A stretch of DNA of 64,000 nt, taken from the NCBI GenBank assembly GCA_963748005.1, contig CAVVHH010000002.1, positions 3,534,001-3,598,000 of the forward strand. The letters are read 5' to 3'. This document shows positions 24,445-32,445 of the stretch, piece after piece. Every line of letters begins with the position of its first letter. The first letter of the stretch is position 1. Source of the DNA: CAILZL01 sp963748005 (GTDB lineage: Bacteria; Pseudomonadota; Gammaproteobacteria; Steroidobacterales; Steroidobacteraceae). The position numbers and the translations under genes were made by a program. The notes below the pieces were generated by a model that saw nothing but the letters and a program-made list of their open reading frames with translations, searched no databases and was not told the DNA's origin.

Positions 24445-24720
24445 TTAGGACTGCGTTGCGTTGGGACTCGAGCCGGTTGTTCGTAAACGTACGCCACGTC
24501 CGCCGCTGGTACTCGCGGCGTTTTCCCCGATGAGTTCAATGCCCGCCGTTTCCAGCGCTGCGACCAGCTTCATCAGGGAATCAACGTTGCCTCGTATAAC
24601 GTCTTCACTGGCCTCCATACGTTGAATGGTTGGTAGTGATAGACCGGCCGCTTCGGCCAGCATCTTTTGATCGATGCCGAGCAGCGCACGAGCAGCTCGT
24701 AGTTGGGCGGCTGTAAGCAC
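24445..24720 (-). CDS. XRE family helix-turn-helix regulator
   Basis: This 91-residue DNA-binding protein has an N-terminal helix-turn-helix (QLRAARALLGIDQKMLAEAAGLSLPTIQRME) and a C-terminal stretch IELIGENAASTSGGRGVRLR that recurs in this small XRE subfamily. It starts at GTG 24720. Its upstream region contains an A/T-rich segment with a TATACAT box near 24741. It lies upstream of hyfB on the same strand and could be first gene of that operon or its regulator; this is inference. Confidence 0.85.
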   Translation of the reverse strand: MLTAAQLRAARALLGIDQKMLAEAAGLSLPTIQRMEASEDVIRGNVDSLMKLVAALETAGIELIGENAASTSGGRGVRLRTTGSSPNATQS

Positions 24721-24906
24721 GTCTAAAGCATTCTTTCTGATGTATAAAACATTAGTCTTAATATTTCACATGTCATTGGCGCTCGTCAATCGGAGCATGG
24801 CGCTGCGTGCCCAACACGTTTCCGGCGCGGTTGCGGATTGCTGGCCAGAAACGGGAATCTCCGCTATTGTCGCGCCTCCATTTTTCAGCCCTGAGACGCT
24901 AGCCCT

Positions 24907-25860
24907 ATGAATTTTCTGGATTTCGAGCAACCCATTGCGGAGCTGGAAGCCAAGATCGATGAGCTGAAATTCGTCACCAACGACGCCGAAGTCAGCCTGG
25001 CCGAAGAGATTTCCCGGCTGCGCGCCAAGAGCCGCAGCCTGACCACCAGTATCTTTGCCAATCTGTCGCCCTGGCAGATCACCCAGCTGGCGCGTCACCC
25101 CCAGCGTCCATACACGCTGGATTACATCGGCATGCTGTGCACTGAGTTCAACGAACTGCATGGCGATCGCATGTACGCCGATGACGCCGCCATCGTGGGC
25201 GGCATTGCGCGCCTGGACGGCAAGCCGGTGATGATCATTGGCCAGCAGAAGGGTCGCGATACCAAGGAGCGGGTACGTCGCAACTACGGCATGCCCAAGC
25301 CAGAGGGCTATCGCAAGGCGCAGCGCCTGATGCACATGGCCGAACGTTTCCAGATACCCATCATCACCTTCATCGATACCCCCGGCGCCTATCCCGGTGT
25401 GGGCTCCGAAGAGCGCGGCCAGAGTGAAGCCATTGCCCGCAGTCTGTTCATCATGGCCGAACTGAAAGTGCCGATCATCAGTGCCGTGATCGGCGAAGGC
25501 GGTTCCGGCGGCGCCTTGGCAATTGGTGTATGCGACCACCTGATCATGTTGCAGTTCAGTGTGTACTCGGTGATCTCACCCGAGGGCTGCGCTTCGATTC
25601 TGTGGAAGAGCGCCGACAAGAAAGAACTCGCAGCCGAAGCCATGGGCATGACCGCCGATCGTCTGCAAAAACTGGGATTGGTGGATGAGGTGCTGAAAGA
25701 ACCCTTGGGTGGCGCGCATCGCGATCCGCAGTTCACGGCTGAAACCTTGAAGGCCGCCATCCTCAGCAAGCTTGCCGAACTTGAAACCAAGCCGATTGAA
25801 GATGTTGTCGCGCGTCGCTATGAACGATTGCGTGGCTATGGGGTGTATACCGAGGCTTGA
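24907..25860 (+). CDS. accA: acetyl-CoA carboxylase carboxyltransferase subunit alpha
   Basis: AccA forms, with AccD, the carboxyltransferase that moves the carboxyl group from biotin to acetyl-CoA in fatty acid synthesis. The 317 residues match the family: MNFLDFEQPIAELEAKI at the N-terminus, DRMYADDAAIVGGIAR, FIDTPGAYPGVGSEERGQSE, the oxyanion region GEGGSGGALAIGV and SVISPEGCASILWK. In many gammaproteobacteria tilS follows directly; here three other genes intervene. Confidence 0.98.
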   Translation: MNFLDFEQPIAELEAKIDELKFVTNDAEVSLAEEISRLRAKSRSLTTSIFANLSPWQITQLARHPQRPYTLDYIGMLCTEFNELHGDRMYADDAAIVGGIARLDGKPVMIIGQQKGRDTKERVRRNYGMPKPEGYRKAQRLMHMAERFQIPIITFIDTPGAYPGVGSEERGQSEAIARSLFIMAELKVPIISAVIGEGGSGGALAIGVCDHLIMLQFSVYSVISPEGCASILWKSADKKELAAEAMGMTADRLQKLGLVDEVLKEPLGGAHRDPQFTAETLKAAILSKLAELETKPIEDVVARRYERLRGYGVYTEA

Positions 25861-25870
25861 TGCACTTGGT

Positions 25871-25931
25871 AGGTTGGGCTGCAAAGCCCAACAGTCATCT
25901 GATGCGGATGTTGGGCTTTGCAGCCCAACCT
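25871..25931. repeat. perfect 23-bp inverted repeat after accA
   Basis: AGGTTGGGCTGCAAAGCCCA plus ACA (25871-25893) is exactly complementary to 25909-25931. Each arm is itself nearly palindromic (GGGCTGCAAAGCCC). It lies between convergent genes and may terminate transcription in both directions, though it lacks a T-tract. Confidence 0.8.
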
Positions 25932-25959
25932 GCAACTTGTTGAGGGCTGAATGTTTTAT

Positions 25960-25994
25960 CCCCTCTCCCTCAAGGGAGAGGGCAGGGTGAGGGT
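25960..25994. repeat. CCCTCTCCC/GGGAGAGGG repeat (second site)
   Basis: CCCTCTCCCTCAAGGGAGAG followed by GGCAGGGTGAGGGT repeats the unit seen at 10461-10547. It ends at the first base of the stop codon of the convergent helicase gene. Confidence 0.75.
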
Positions 25995-27787
25995 CAACCG
26001 CTCACCGCTCCATGCGGCATTGCCAGCAACTGCTTGACGAATTCCGAGCTTTGATGCGCAGTCAATATCAGGCGCTCGACCGCGCGGGTCATGCCGATGT
26101 ACAGCAGGCGGGTATCTTCCATGGCTTCGTCTTCCTGATAGGGCATGAAACCCAGCCCGGCAATCGCCACCACCGGAAATTCCAGACCCTTGCTGCTGTG
26201 CAGGGTCATCAGTTTGATGCTGTCATGATCCGGTGCGAAGCGAGTTGCTGGCTGCCATTCCACCGGCAACTGCTGGGCGCGTAATTCCACAGCCATGGCT
26301 TCGCCGACGAAGTGGGTCGGATACAGGACGGCCATGTCTTTCCACTGGCAGCCCCGGGCATGCAGCAGTCGCAGTTGTTGTGCGATGTGTCGGGCTTCAT
26401 CCGGCAGCGAGTTGCATTGTGTCAGCGTGGGTGGACGGCCATGGCGACCGCTGCTTTCCGGGCTGACAAACGGAACGGCGTCATCGTCCAGTGTATTTTC
26501 TTCGGGCGTCAGCACGTCCCTGGCAAAGCTGTAGGCGTACTCCAGCACTTCGGCTGAATTGCGGTAGTTCACCCGCAAAACGGTGGTACGCCCCCGCGCC
26601 TGAATGCCGACCTTGGCGAAGCTGAAAGCTCGCGAGCGCTTCTTGCCGTAGATGGATTGCGCATCGTCATACAGCAGCAGCAGGGAGTTGTTGCTGGGGT
26701 CCACCATCTGCGATAGCAATTTGAACCATTCCGGTTCGAAGTCGTGACCTTCATCGATCAGCACCGCACCATACTGCTCGACCGGAATGCGTTGCTCGGC
26801 AACCGCCTGCGTGACGCTGCGTACCAGCCGGCCGGGAAATCCGGGACCGTCATTCGGCAAACCGACGCGATGCAGGCGCAGCTGATCCAGGCACCAGGCA
26901 TGGAAGTGTCGCACGATGATGCGCCCCAGCAGTCGGCGATCGGTGATGAGTTGTTCCAGTCTGGCAGCCAGTGAATCGTTGTAGCACAGCACCAGTATGG
27001 GTTTGTCGCTGTTCCTGGCCAGCTGTTTGCAACGATACGCCAGGATCATGGTCTTGCCGGAGCCGGCCACACCATGGATGACGCGATGCCCGTCACCCAG
27101 ACTACGTGCCAGTCGTTCCTGTTCCAGATCCATCACCAGCAAGGGGGCAGGCTTCTGACCGGCTTTGACGGGCTCCGGAAACAACGACGCCTGCTGGATA
27201 CGCAGTTCGGGAAACAGGTGATAGCGGATGCGATTCACTTGCTGTGAGTCCAACGGCGGTACTGTCTCGCTGCCGTTGCTGCGCCACAGACGTCGCTGGA
27301 ATTCATCGGCCTGGGCCGATTCGGTCATCTCGTCCTTGCAGATCACTTGTTCTACGGGCAACGCAGTGCCCAGCTGGGCGCTATCGAATTCCTTGCGGCT
27401 GATATTGCAAAGTACCAGGCCGTGACCCACCGGGCAGCGCAACAGGGGGTCATGATCGAGGATCTGGCGGATCATCCCGGCATACTGGCGGGCCTGCTCC
27501 AGCGGGTTGGCAACTTCCTTACAGACGCCGTCGTCCAGCAGGCTGATGCTGGTGTGGCCCACGGACAGAATCTGATCCAGCTTCCAGTCGCGTATTTCCA
27601 GCACCAGCAAGCCGTGCAGCGGGTCCAGCACTACAAAATCGGGGCGTTGATATCTGGGTCCGAAAGCCACGTCGTACCAGCAGACCGCGCTGACATCCAG
27701 CAAGGCTTCCATTCGCTGGGCAAGGCGCTTCTCGCCGGCATTCATGCGGCGCTGGCAGCTATGGAGCGATGGAATGAGGGTGGCCAT
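25994..27787 (-). CDS. NERD-domain UvrD/Rep-like helicase
   Basis: This 597-residue protein has an N-terminal NERD nuclease-related domain (about 15-125; PDFVVLDPLHGLLVLEIRDW) and a superfamily 1 helicase. Helicase motifs are GVAGSGKTMILAYRCK (Walker A, about 240), VLIDEGHDFEPEW (motif II, about 347), LRVNYRNSAEVLEYAY (motif IV), LMTLHSSKGLEFPVVA (motif V) and LLYIGMTRAVERLILTAH (motif VI). The NERD catalytic ExK is replaced by EIR, so nuclease activity is uncertain. It probably acts in DNA repair or defence. It lies between accA and tilS, convergent with accA. Confidence 0.9.
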   Translation of the reverse strand: MATLIPSLHSCQRRMNAGEKRLAQRMEALLDVSAVCWYDVAFGPRYQRPDFVVLDPLHGLLVLEIRDWKLDQILSVGHTSISLLDDGVCKEVANPLEQARQYAGMIRQILDHDPLLRCPVGHGLVLCNISRKEFDSAQLGTALPVEQVICKDEMTESAQADEFQRRLWRSNGSETVPPLDSQQVNRIRYHLFPELRIQQASLFPEPVKAGQKPAPLLVMDLEQERLARSLGDGHRVIHGVAGSGKTMILAYRCKQLARNSDKPILVLCYNDSLAARLEQLITDRRLLGRIIVRHFHAWCLDQLRLHRVGLPNDGPGFPGRLVRSVTQAVAEQRIPVEQYGAVLIDEGHDFEPEWFKLLSQMVDPSNNSLLLLYDDAQSIYGKKRSRAFSFAKVGIQARGRTTVLRVNYRNSAEVLEYAYSFARDVLTPEENTLDDDAVPFVSPESSGRHGRPPTLTQCNSLPDEARHIAQQLRLLHARGCQWKDMAVLYPTHFVGEAMAVELRAQQLPVEWQPATRFAPDHDSIKLMTLHSSKGLEFPVVAIAGLGFMPYQEDEAMEDTRLLYIGMTRAVERLILTAHQSSEFVKQLLAMPHGAVSG

Positions 27788-28001
27788 GGAAGGTGGATTA
27801 ATGTCTTATGTCTGATACTTATCGGCACATGCTAGGTACAACCTTAGGTTGGAACGCAATGGCGGTCAACTTGTCGCATAGCAAAGTCGGCAGGCTGCAT
27901 CAGTGAATTGGCCCAAATCGGGGGCGATTGCGGACAAAACCGATGCCCGAACCCCGGGCCATGGGTAGTCTCGACGAACCTTCTGAATATGGAGCGGCTG
28001 A

Positions 28002-30404
28002 ATGGATCTGGGTGAATTGCTGACAACCCACGTCACCCCGGAGCACGAGCTCAGTTTTCGCTTGTTGGCGGATTGCCTGCCGCAGTTGATCTGGACCTGT
28101 GACGCCAGTGGTGTCCATGACTACCTCAGCCGTCGTTGGGAGGATTACACCGGTCGCCCTGTCAGCGAGCAGCTGGGCATGGGCTGGCTGGAGCAGGTGC
28201 ATCCCGAAGATCGCACCCGGCTGAGCGAAGCCTGGCAGCGCTGTGTCAGGACCGGCGATGCCCTGCGCATTGATTTCCGGATCCGTCGCTACGACGGCAT
28301 CTACCGCTGGTTCGACACCCGGGCCATGCCGCTGCGGGATGCGCACGGCAATGTCGTGAAATGGTTTGGCACCAATACCGACATTCAGGAGCAGCTCGAC
28401 ATCCGTGAGGCGCTGCTGCTGAGTGAACAGCGTTTTCGCACCCTGTACCACTCGGCGGCGGTATCCATCTGGCTGGAAGACTGGACTCTGGTGCTGGGTC
28501 GGCTGCGCGCGCTACAGGCCGAAGGCGTCGGTGACTTTGAACAGTATTTTGCCGAGCATCCGGACGTTGTGCAGCAGATGCTCGACGCAGTACGCGTGGT
28601 GGACGTCAATGACTGGACGCTGCGGGTATTTCGCGCACAGCGCAAGGAGCAATTGCTGGGTTCGCTGCGCTGGATGTATGACACTCCAGTTGCTCTGCAG
28701 GGATTTACCGCCAAGCTGATCAGCATTGCGCAGGGAGAACGCACTGCGCTGGTCGAAACGGAATTGTCTGCATTCGACGGTAGCAAGCTGCGCGTATTGA
28801 GCAGTGTTGCCAAGGCGACACCGAACAACAGTGCCGGCCTGGTTGTCGTGAGTCGGGTCAATATCACTGCCCGGTTCAACGCCGAGGAGGCGGTGCGTCA
28901 GCAGCAGGCTTTGCTGGATCGCATGAGCCGTCTTGCAAAAGTAGGTGGCTGGGCGTTCGACGTTGGCAAGGGAGTGGGCAGCGCGACACCCCAGGTGGCC
29001 GAGATTCATGGATTGCAGCATGGCGAGTCACTCGATTTTGCCACGGTACTGTCCTGCTTCCGCGAGCCCGATCGTCAGTCGCTTGAAGCCGTATTACAGC
29101 GGGCGATGACGGAGGCCGCACCTTTTGACATTGAAGCGCCGCTGGTCACGCCGGCCGGCGTGCACAAATGGATACGCGCGCAGGGTGTGCCCATTGTGCG
29201 CGATGGCCAGGTGGTGAGTCTGGAGGGCGCCACTCAGGACATTACCGATCGCAAACACGCAGAGCTGCAGATCCAGATGTTGAATGCCAGTCTGGGGCGG
29301 CAGGTTCTGGAACGTACCGAGCAACTCGAACAGGCTCGTTCCGAGCTGCAAAACATTCTCGATGCACTGCCATCCATGATTGCGTATTGGGACAAGAATC
29401 TGTTTAACCGTTTTGGCAATCGTCGCTACCGGGAGTTCTACGGCGTTCATGTGCATGAGCTGGACGGCAGGCACTTCCGGGAAATATTTGGCGATGCCGT
29501 TTTCAACAAGCGCCACGACGCCCTGCAGCTGGCATTGCAGGGTCATGCGCAGCAATTCGAAACGGTGGTGTGCTCGAAGGATGGTTTGCGCAGTCTGCAG
29601 GTACAGATGCACTACATGCCGGATGTCGTGCAGGGAGTTGTGCAAGGCATTTATGTGCTGTTGGTGGATGTTACCGATCGGAAGAAGGCTGAACAGGAGC
29701 TGCGCGCTGCAAACCACGAACTGGAGGCATTCGCTTATGCGGTGGCGCATGATCTGCGCGCGCCGCTACGCGCGTTGAGCGGTTTCAGCAGCGCCTTGCT
29801 TGAAGATTGCGGTGATTCGCTTGATGAGGCAGCAAAGGATTTCGCCCTCGAAATCAACAAGGCCGGCCATCGTATGGGTGAGCTGCTGGAAGGACTGCTG
29901 GCATTGTCGCGCAGCACTCAGGGCACGGTGCACTACGATCGCGTGAATCTGAGCGAGATGGCGGTGCAGCTGAGTGTCGAGTTACAGCGCCAGGATCCGC
30001 AGCGCCGGGTGCAGTGGCGCGTCGAATCCGCCCTGTTTGCGTTCGGTGATTCGCGCATGCTCGAAGTGGTGATGCGCAATCTGCTGGGCAATGCCTGGAA
30101 GTACACTGCACAAACCGAGATGTCGTCCATATCCTTCGACAGTTTTTATCAGGATGGCCGGCAATGGTTCCGGGTCGCGGATAATGGCGCTGGCTTTGAC
30201 ATGGCGCATGCCGATCGCCTGTTCAAGCCTTTTCAGCGTCTGCATCGTCAGGATGAGTTCATCGGCATCGGTATCGGACTGGCAACCGTGCAGCGCATCG
30301 TGCATCGTCACGGTGGTGATATTCTCGCGATGGCCAGTCCTGGTCACGGTGCGAGCTTCTGTTTCACCCTGGAGCAGGCCAACACCAAGGTGGGTAATAC
30401 ATGA
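28002..30404 (+). CDS. multi-PAS sensor histidine kinase
   Basis: This 800-residue soluble kinase has no membrane segment. It has four PAS-type regions: about 20-130 (WEDYTGRP...HPEDRTRL), about 140-290 (a variant with FEQYFAEHPDVV), about 305-420, and about 450-570 (NILDALPSMIAYWDKN). The HisKA domain has the phospho-acceptor in AVAHDLRAPLRA (about 583), and the ATPase domain has NLLGNAWKYT, DNGAGFD and GIGIGLATVQRIVHRHGG. GGAG at 27991 precedes ATG 28002. It overlaps the next gene, a response regulator, by four bases, so the two form a phosphorelay pair. The signal sensed is unknown. Confidence 0.92.
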   Translation: MDLGELLTTHVTPEHELSFRLLADCLPQLIWTCDASGVHDYLSRRWEDYTGRPVSEQLGMGWLEQVHPEDRTRLSEAWQRCVRTGDALRIDFRIRRYDGIYRWFDTRAMPLRDAHGNVVKWFGTNTDIQEQLDIREALLLSEQRFRTLYHSAAVSIWLEDWTLVLGRLRALQAEGVGDFEQYFAEHPDVVQQMLDAVRVVDVNDWTLRVFRAQRKEQLLGSLRWMYDTPVALQGFTAKLISIAQGERTALVETELSAFDGSKLRVLSSVAKATPNNSAGLVVVSRVNITARFNAEEAVRQQQALLDRMSRLAKVGGWAFDVGKGVGSATPQVAEIHGLQHGESLDFATVLSCFREPDRQSLEAVLQRAMTEAAPFDIEAPLVTPAGVHKWIRAQGVPIVRDGQVVSLEGATQDITDRKHAELQIQMLNASLGRQVLERTEQLEQARSELQNILDALPSMIAYWDKNLFNRFGNRRYREFYGVHVHELDGRHFREIFGDAVFNKRHDALQLALQGHAQQFETVVCSKDGLRSLQVQMHYMPDVVQGVVQGIYVLLVDVTDRKKAEQELRAANHELEAFAYAVAHDLRAPLRALSGFSSALLEDCGDSLDEAAKDFALEINKAGHRMGELLEGLLALSRSTQGTVHYDRVNLSEMAVQLSVELQRQDPQRRVQWRVESALFAFGDSRMLEVVMRNLLGNAWKYTAQTEMSSISFDSFYQDGRQWFRVADNGAGFDMAHADRLFKPFQRLHRQDEFIGIGIGLATVQRIVHRHGGDILAMASPGHGASFCFTLEQANTKVGNT

Positions 30405-30838
30405 CCAAATCGCTGTTACTGGTGGAAGACAACGATCAGGACGAGAAGCTGATCCTGCGCGTATTGCGCAAGGTTAATCTGGCCAATCAGGTCGACGTGG
30501 TGCGCGATGGCCAGCAGGCGCTGGATTACTTTGCAGGGCTGGGTGAGTACGCCAGCCGCGCCGGTGCGGGTTTGCCGGCAGTCGTGTTGCTGGATCTCAG
30601 TTTGCCGCGTGTGAATGGCCTGGAGGTGTTGCGCCGTCTGCGTGCCGAAGAACGTACGCGCTTGCTGCCCATTGTCATTCTGACCTCGTCGGACGATGAA
30701 CGCGATCGCTTGCGCAGTTATCTGGACGGCGCCAACAGTTTCGTGCGCAAACCGCTTGATTTCGGCGAATTCGCCGAGACCGTCGCAAGCCTTGGTGTCT
30801 ACTGGATGGCATTGAATCAACCGCCGCCCAAAATGTGA
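30401..30838 (+). CDS. single-domain response regulator (Rcp1-like)
   Basis: This 145-residue receiver domain has no output domain. Seen are the acidic pocket LLVEDNDQDEKLI, the phospho-acceptor Asp in VVLLDLSLPRVNGLEVLRRLR, the Thr/Ser in IVILTSSDDERDR and the Lys in SFVRKPLDF. The long insert after DYFAGLGEYASRAG resembles Rcp1 partners of phytochrome-type kinases. Its ATGA overlap with the PAS kinase gene indicates that it receives phosphate from it. Confidence 0.93.
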   Translation: MTKSLLLVEDNDQDEKLILRVLRKVNLANQVDVVRDGQQALDYFAGLGEYASRAGAGLPAVVLLDLSLPRVNGLEVLRRLRAEERTRLLPIVILTSSDDERDRLRSYLDGANSFVRKPLDFGEFAETVASLGVYWMALNQPPPKM

Positions 30839-30913
30839 TTGAGTCGGACCGGACCTGCCTGGACGGCTGTGTTGCTTTGGCATCCGCCGGCGGATCAGGC
30901 AAACTGATGGTCT

Positions 30914-32302
30914 ATGTCCGAATTTTCAATCAATGCTTTTCTGGCTGCACTGACGGCCATTCAACCAGCCAATTCATCTGCCGCGATTTGCGTCGCGCTC
31001 AGTGGCGGTTCCGATTCGATGGTGCTGCTGCAGGTGCTTGCCGAGGTGCGTGCCCACAATCCGCATGTCCAGTTGCGCGCGCTGCATGTCGATCATCAGT
31101 TGCATCCACAGTCTGGCGAATGGGCCATGCATTGTTTGCGCAGCGCCGGACAATTGCAGGTGCCGTGCGACGTGCTCAAGGTGGCGGTCACCGAGATTGC
31201 CGATTTCGGTGTGGAAGCCTCGGCACGCAAGGCACGTTATGCCGCATTCAAGAACGCCTTGCGTTCTGGTGAATTGCTGGTCACCGCGCATCATGCCGAC
31301 GATCAGCTGGAAACCATTCTGCTGGCCTTGATGCGTGGCTCGGGTGTGGACGGTCTGGCGGCCATGCCTGCCTGTGTACGCTTCGGCGCCGGCTGGCATG
31401 CGCGACCGCTGCTGGGTTTCACCCATGAATCGCTGCACGACTGGGCGGTTGCGCGTCAGCTGCAATATATCGATGACCCGAGCAATACCGATACCCATTT
31501 TGATCGCAACTTCCTGCGCAGCGAGATAGTGCCATTGCTCAAGACACGCTGGCCCGCCATTGCGCGCACCGCATCGCGCAGCGCCAGCCACCTGGCAGAG
31601 GCGCAGAACCTGCTGGATGACTGGACCGAAACCGACTATGTGCTGGCCGCGGTCGATGATGCCCTGAGCATAGACGCATTGCGGGAGCTGCCGGCTGCAC
31701 GCCGTCATGCATTGCTGCGTTTCTGGTTGCAACGGCACGAAGTACTGATGCCGTCCACACGCGTGCTGCATGCGCTGGAACACGACATGCTGCAGTCTGC
31801 ACAGGATCGTGTGCCCTACGTGCAGTGGTATGGCGCTGAAGTGCATCGGCATCGCGATCTGCTGTATGTCGAGCAGCCGTTGAGTGAATGGGATGCCGCA
31901 CAGCGACTGCCCTGGCGGTGGCAAGATGAATTTCAATTGCCGAGTGAGCTGGGCTGTTTGAGTCTCACCGCTGTGCCAGAGCGTGTGAGGTCAGACGTAT
32001 CCGAACAGCGTCTGCCGCTCATTGCCCGCCGTCGCCTGCCGGAACAATTGACCGTGGCGTTTCGCGATGGCGGTGAGCGCATTCGTCTGCCGGGTGAAAA
32101 ACATCATCGCGCCCTGAAGAAGCTGTTGCAGGAGTCGGCAGTGTTGCCATGGTGGCGCGAACGATTGCCGCTGATTTACGCCAGCGACAAGCTGGTGGCC
32201 GTCGCTGATCTGTGGATCAGTCATGAGTTTGCCGCCACTGACGACGAACCTGCCGTGCAGCTGGTGTGGCAACGCGAACAGAACATTACGGCACGCGCTT
32301 AG
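30914..32302 (+). CDS. tilS: tRNA(Ile)-lysidine synthase TilS
   Basis: TilS converts C34 of the CAU-anticodon tRNA-Ile to lysidine using ATP, so that it reads AUA. The 462 residues include the PP-loop CVALSGGSDSMVLLQVL at about 26-42, HVDHQLHPQS, TAHHADDQLETILLALMRGSGVDGL, a TilS substrate-binding middle region and the C-terminal domain (FRDGGERIRLPGEKHHRALKKLLQE). ATG 30914 follows the response regulator by 75 bases. Confidence 0.96.
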   Translation: MSEFSINAFLAALTAIQPANSSAAICVALSGGSDSMVLLQVLAEVRAHNPHVQLRALHVDHQLHPQSGEWAMHCLRSAGQLQVPCDVLKVAVTEIADFGVEASARKARYAAFKNALRSGELLVTAHHADDQLETILLALMRGSGVDGLAAMPACVRFGAGWHARPLLGFTHESLHDWAVARQLQYIDDPSNTDTHFDRNFLRSEIVPLLKTRWPAIARTASRSASHLAEAQNLLDDWTETDYVLAAVDDALSIDALRELPAARRHALLRFWLQRHEVLMPSTRVLHALEHDMLQSAQDRVPYVQWYGAEVHRHRDLLYVEQPLSEWDAAQRLPWRWQDEFQLPSELGCLSLTAVPERVRSDVSEQRLPLIARRRLPEQLTVAFRDGGERIRLPGEKHHRALKKLLQESAVLPWWRERLPLIYASDKLVAVADLWISHEFAATDDEPAVQLVWQREQNITARA

Positions 32303-32333
32303 CGTTACCCACTAATGTTCGAGGGTTCGTTCT

Positions 32334-32385
32334 AGGTCGGGTTTTAACCCGATAACAATGCTGAGTGAGGTGTAAAACCCGACCT
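32334..32385. terminator. 13-bp inverted repeat between convergent genes
   Basis: AGGTCGGGTTTTA at 32334-32346 is exactly complementary to TAAAACCCGACCT at 32373-32385, with a 26-base loop. It lies between the ends of tilS and the hybrid kinase and could stop transcription from both sides. No run of T follows, so it may equally be an intergenic repeat. Confidence 0.5.
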
Positions 32386-32445
32386 GCAGGGAATTAGAGA
32401 GTTCCGGGGTGCAGGAGCAGTGCCCGGTACAGTCAACAGTGCTTC

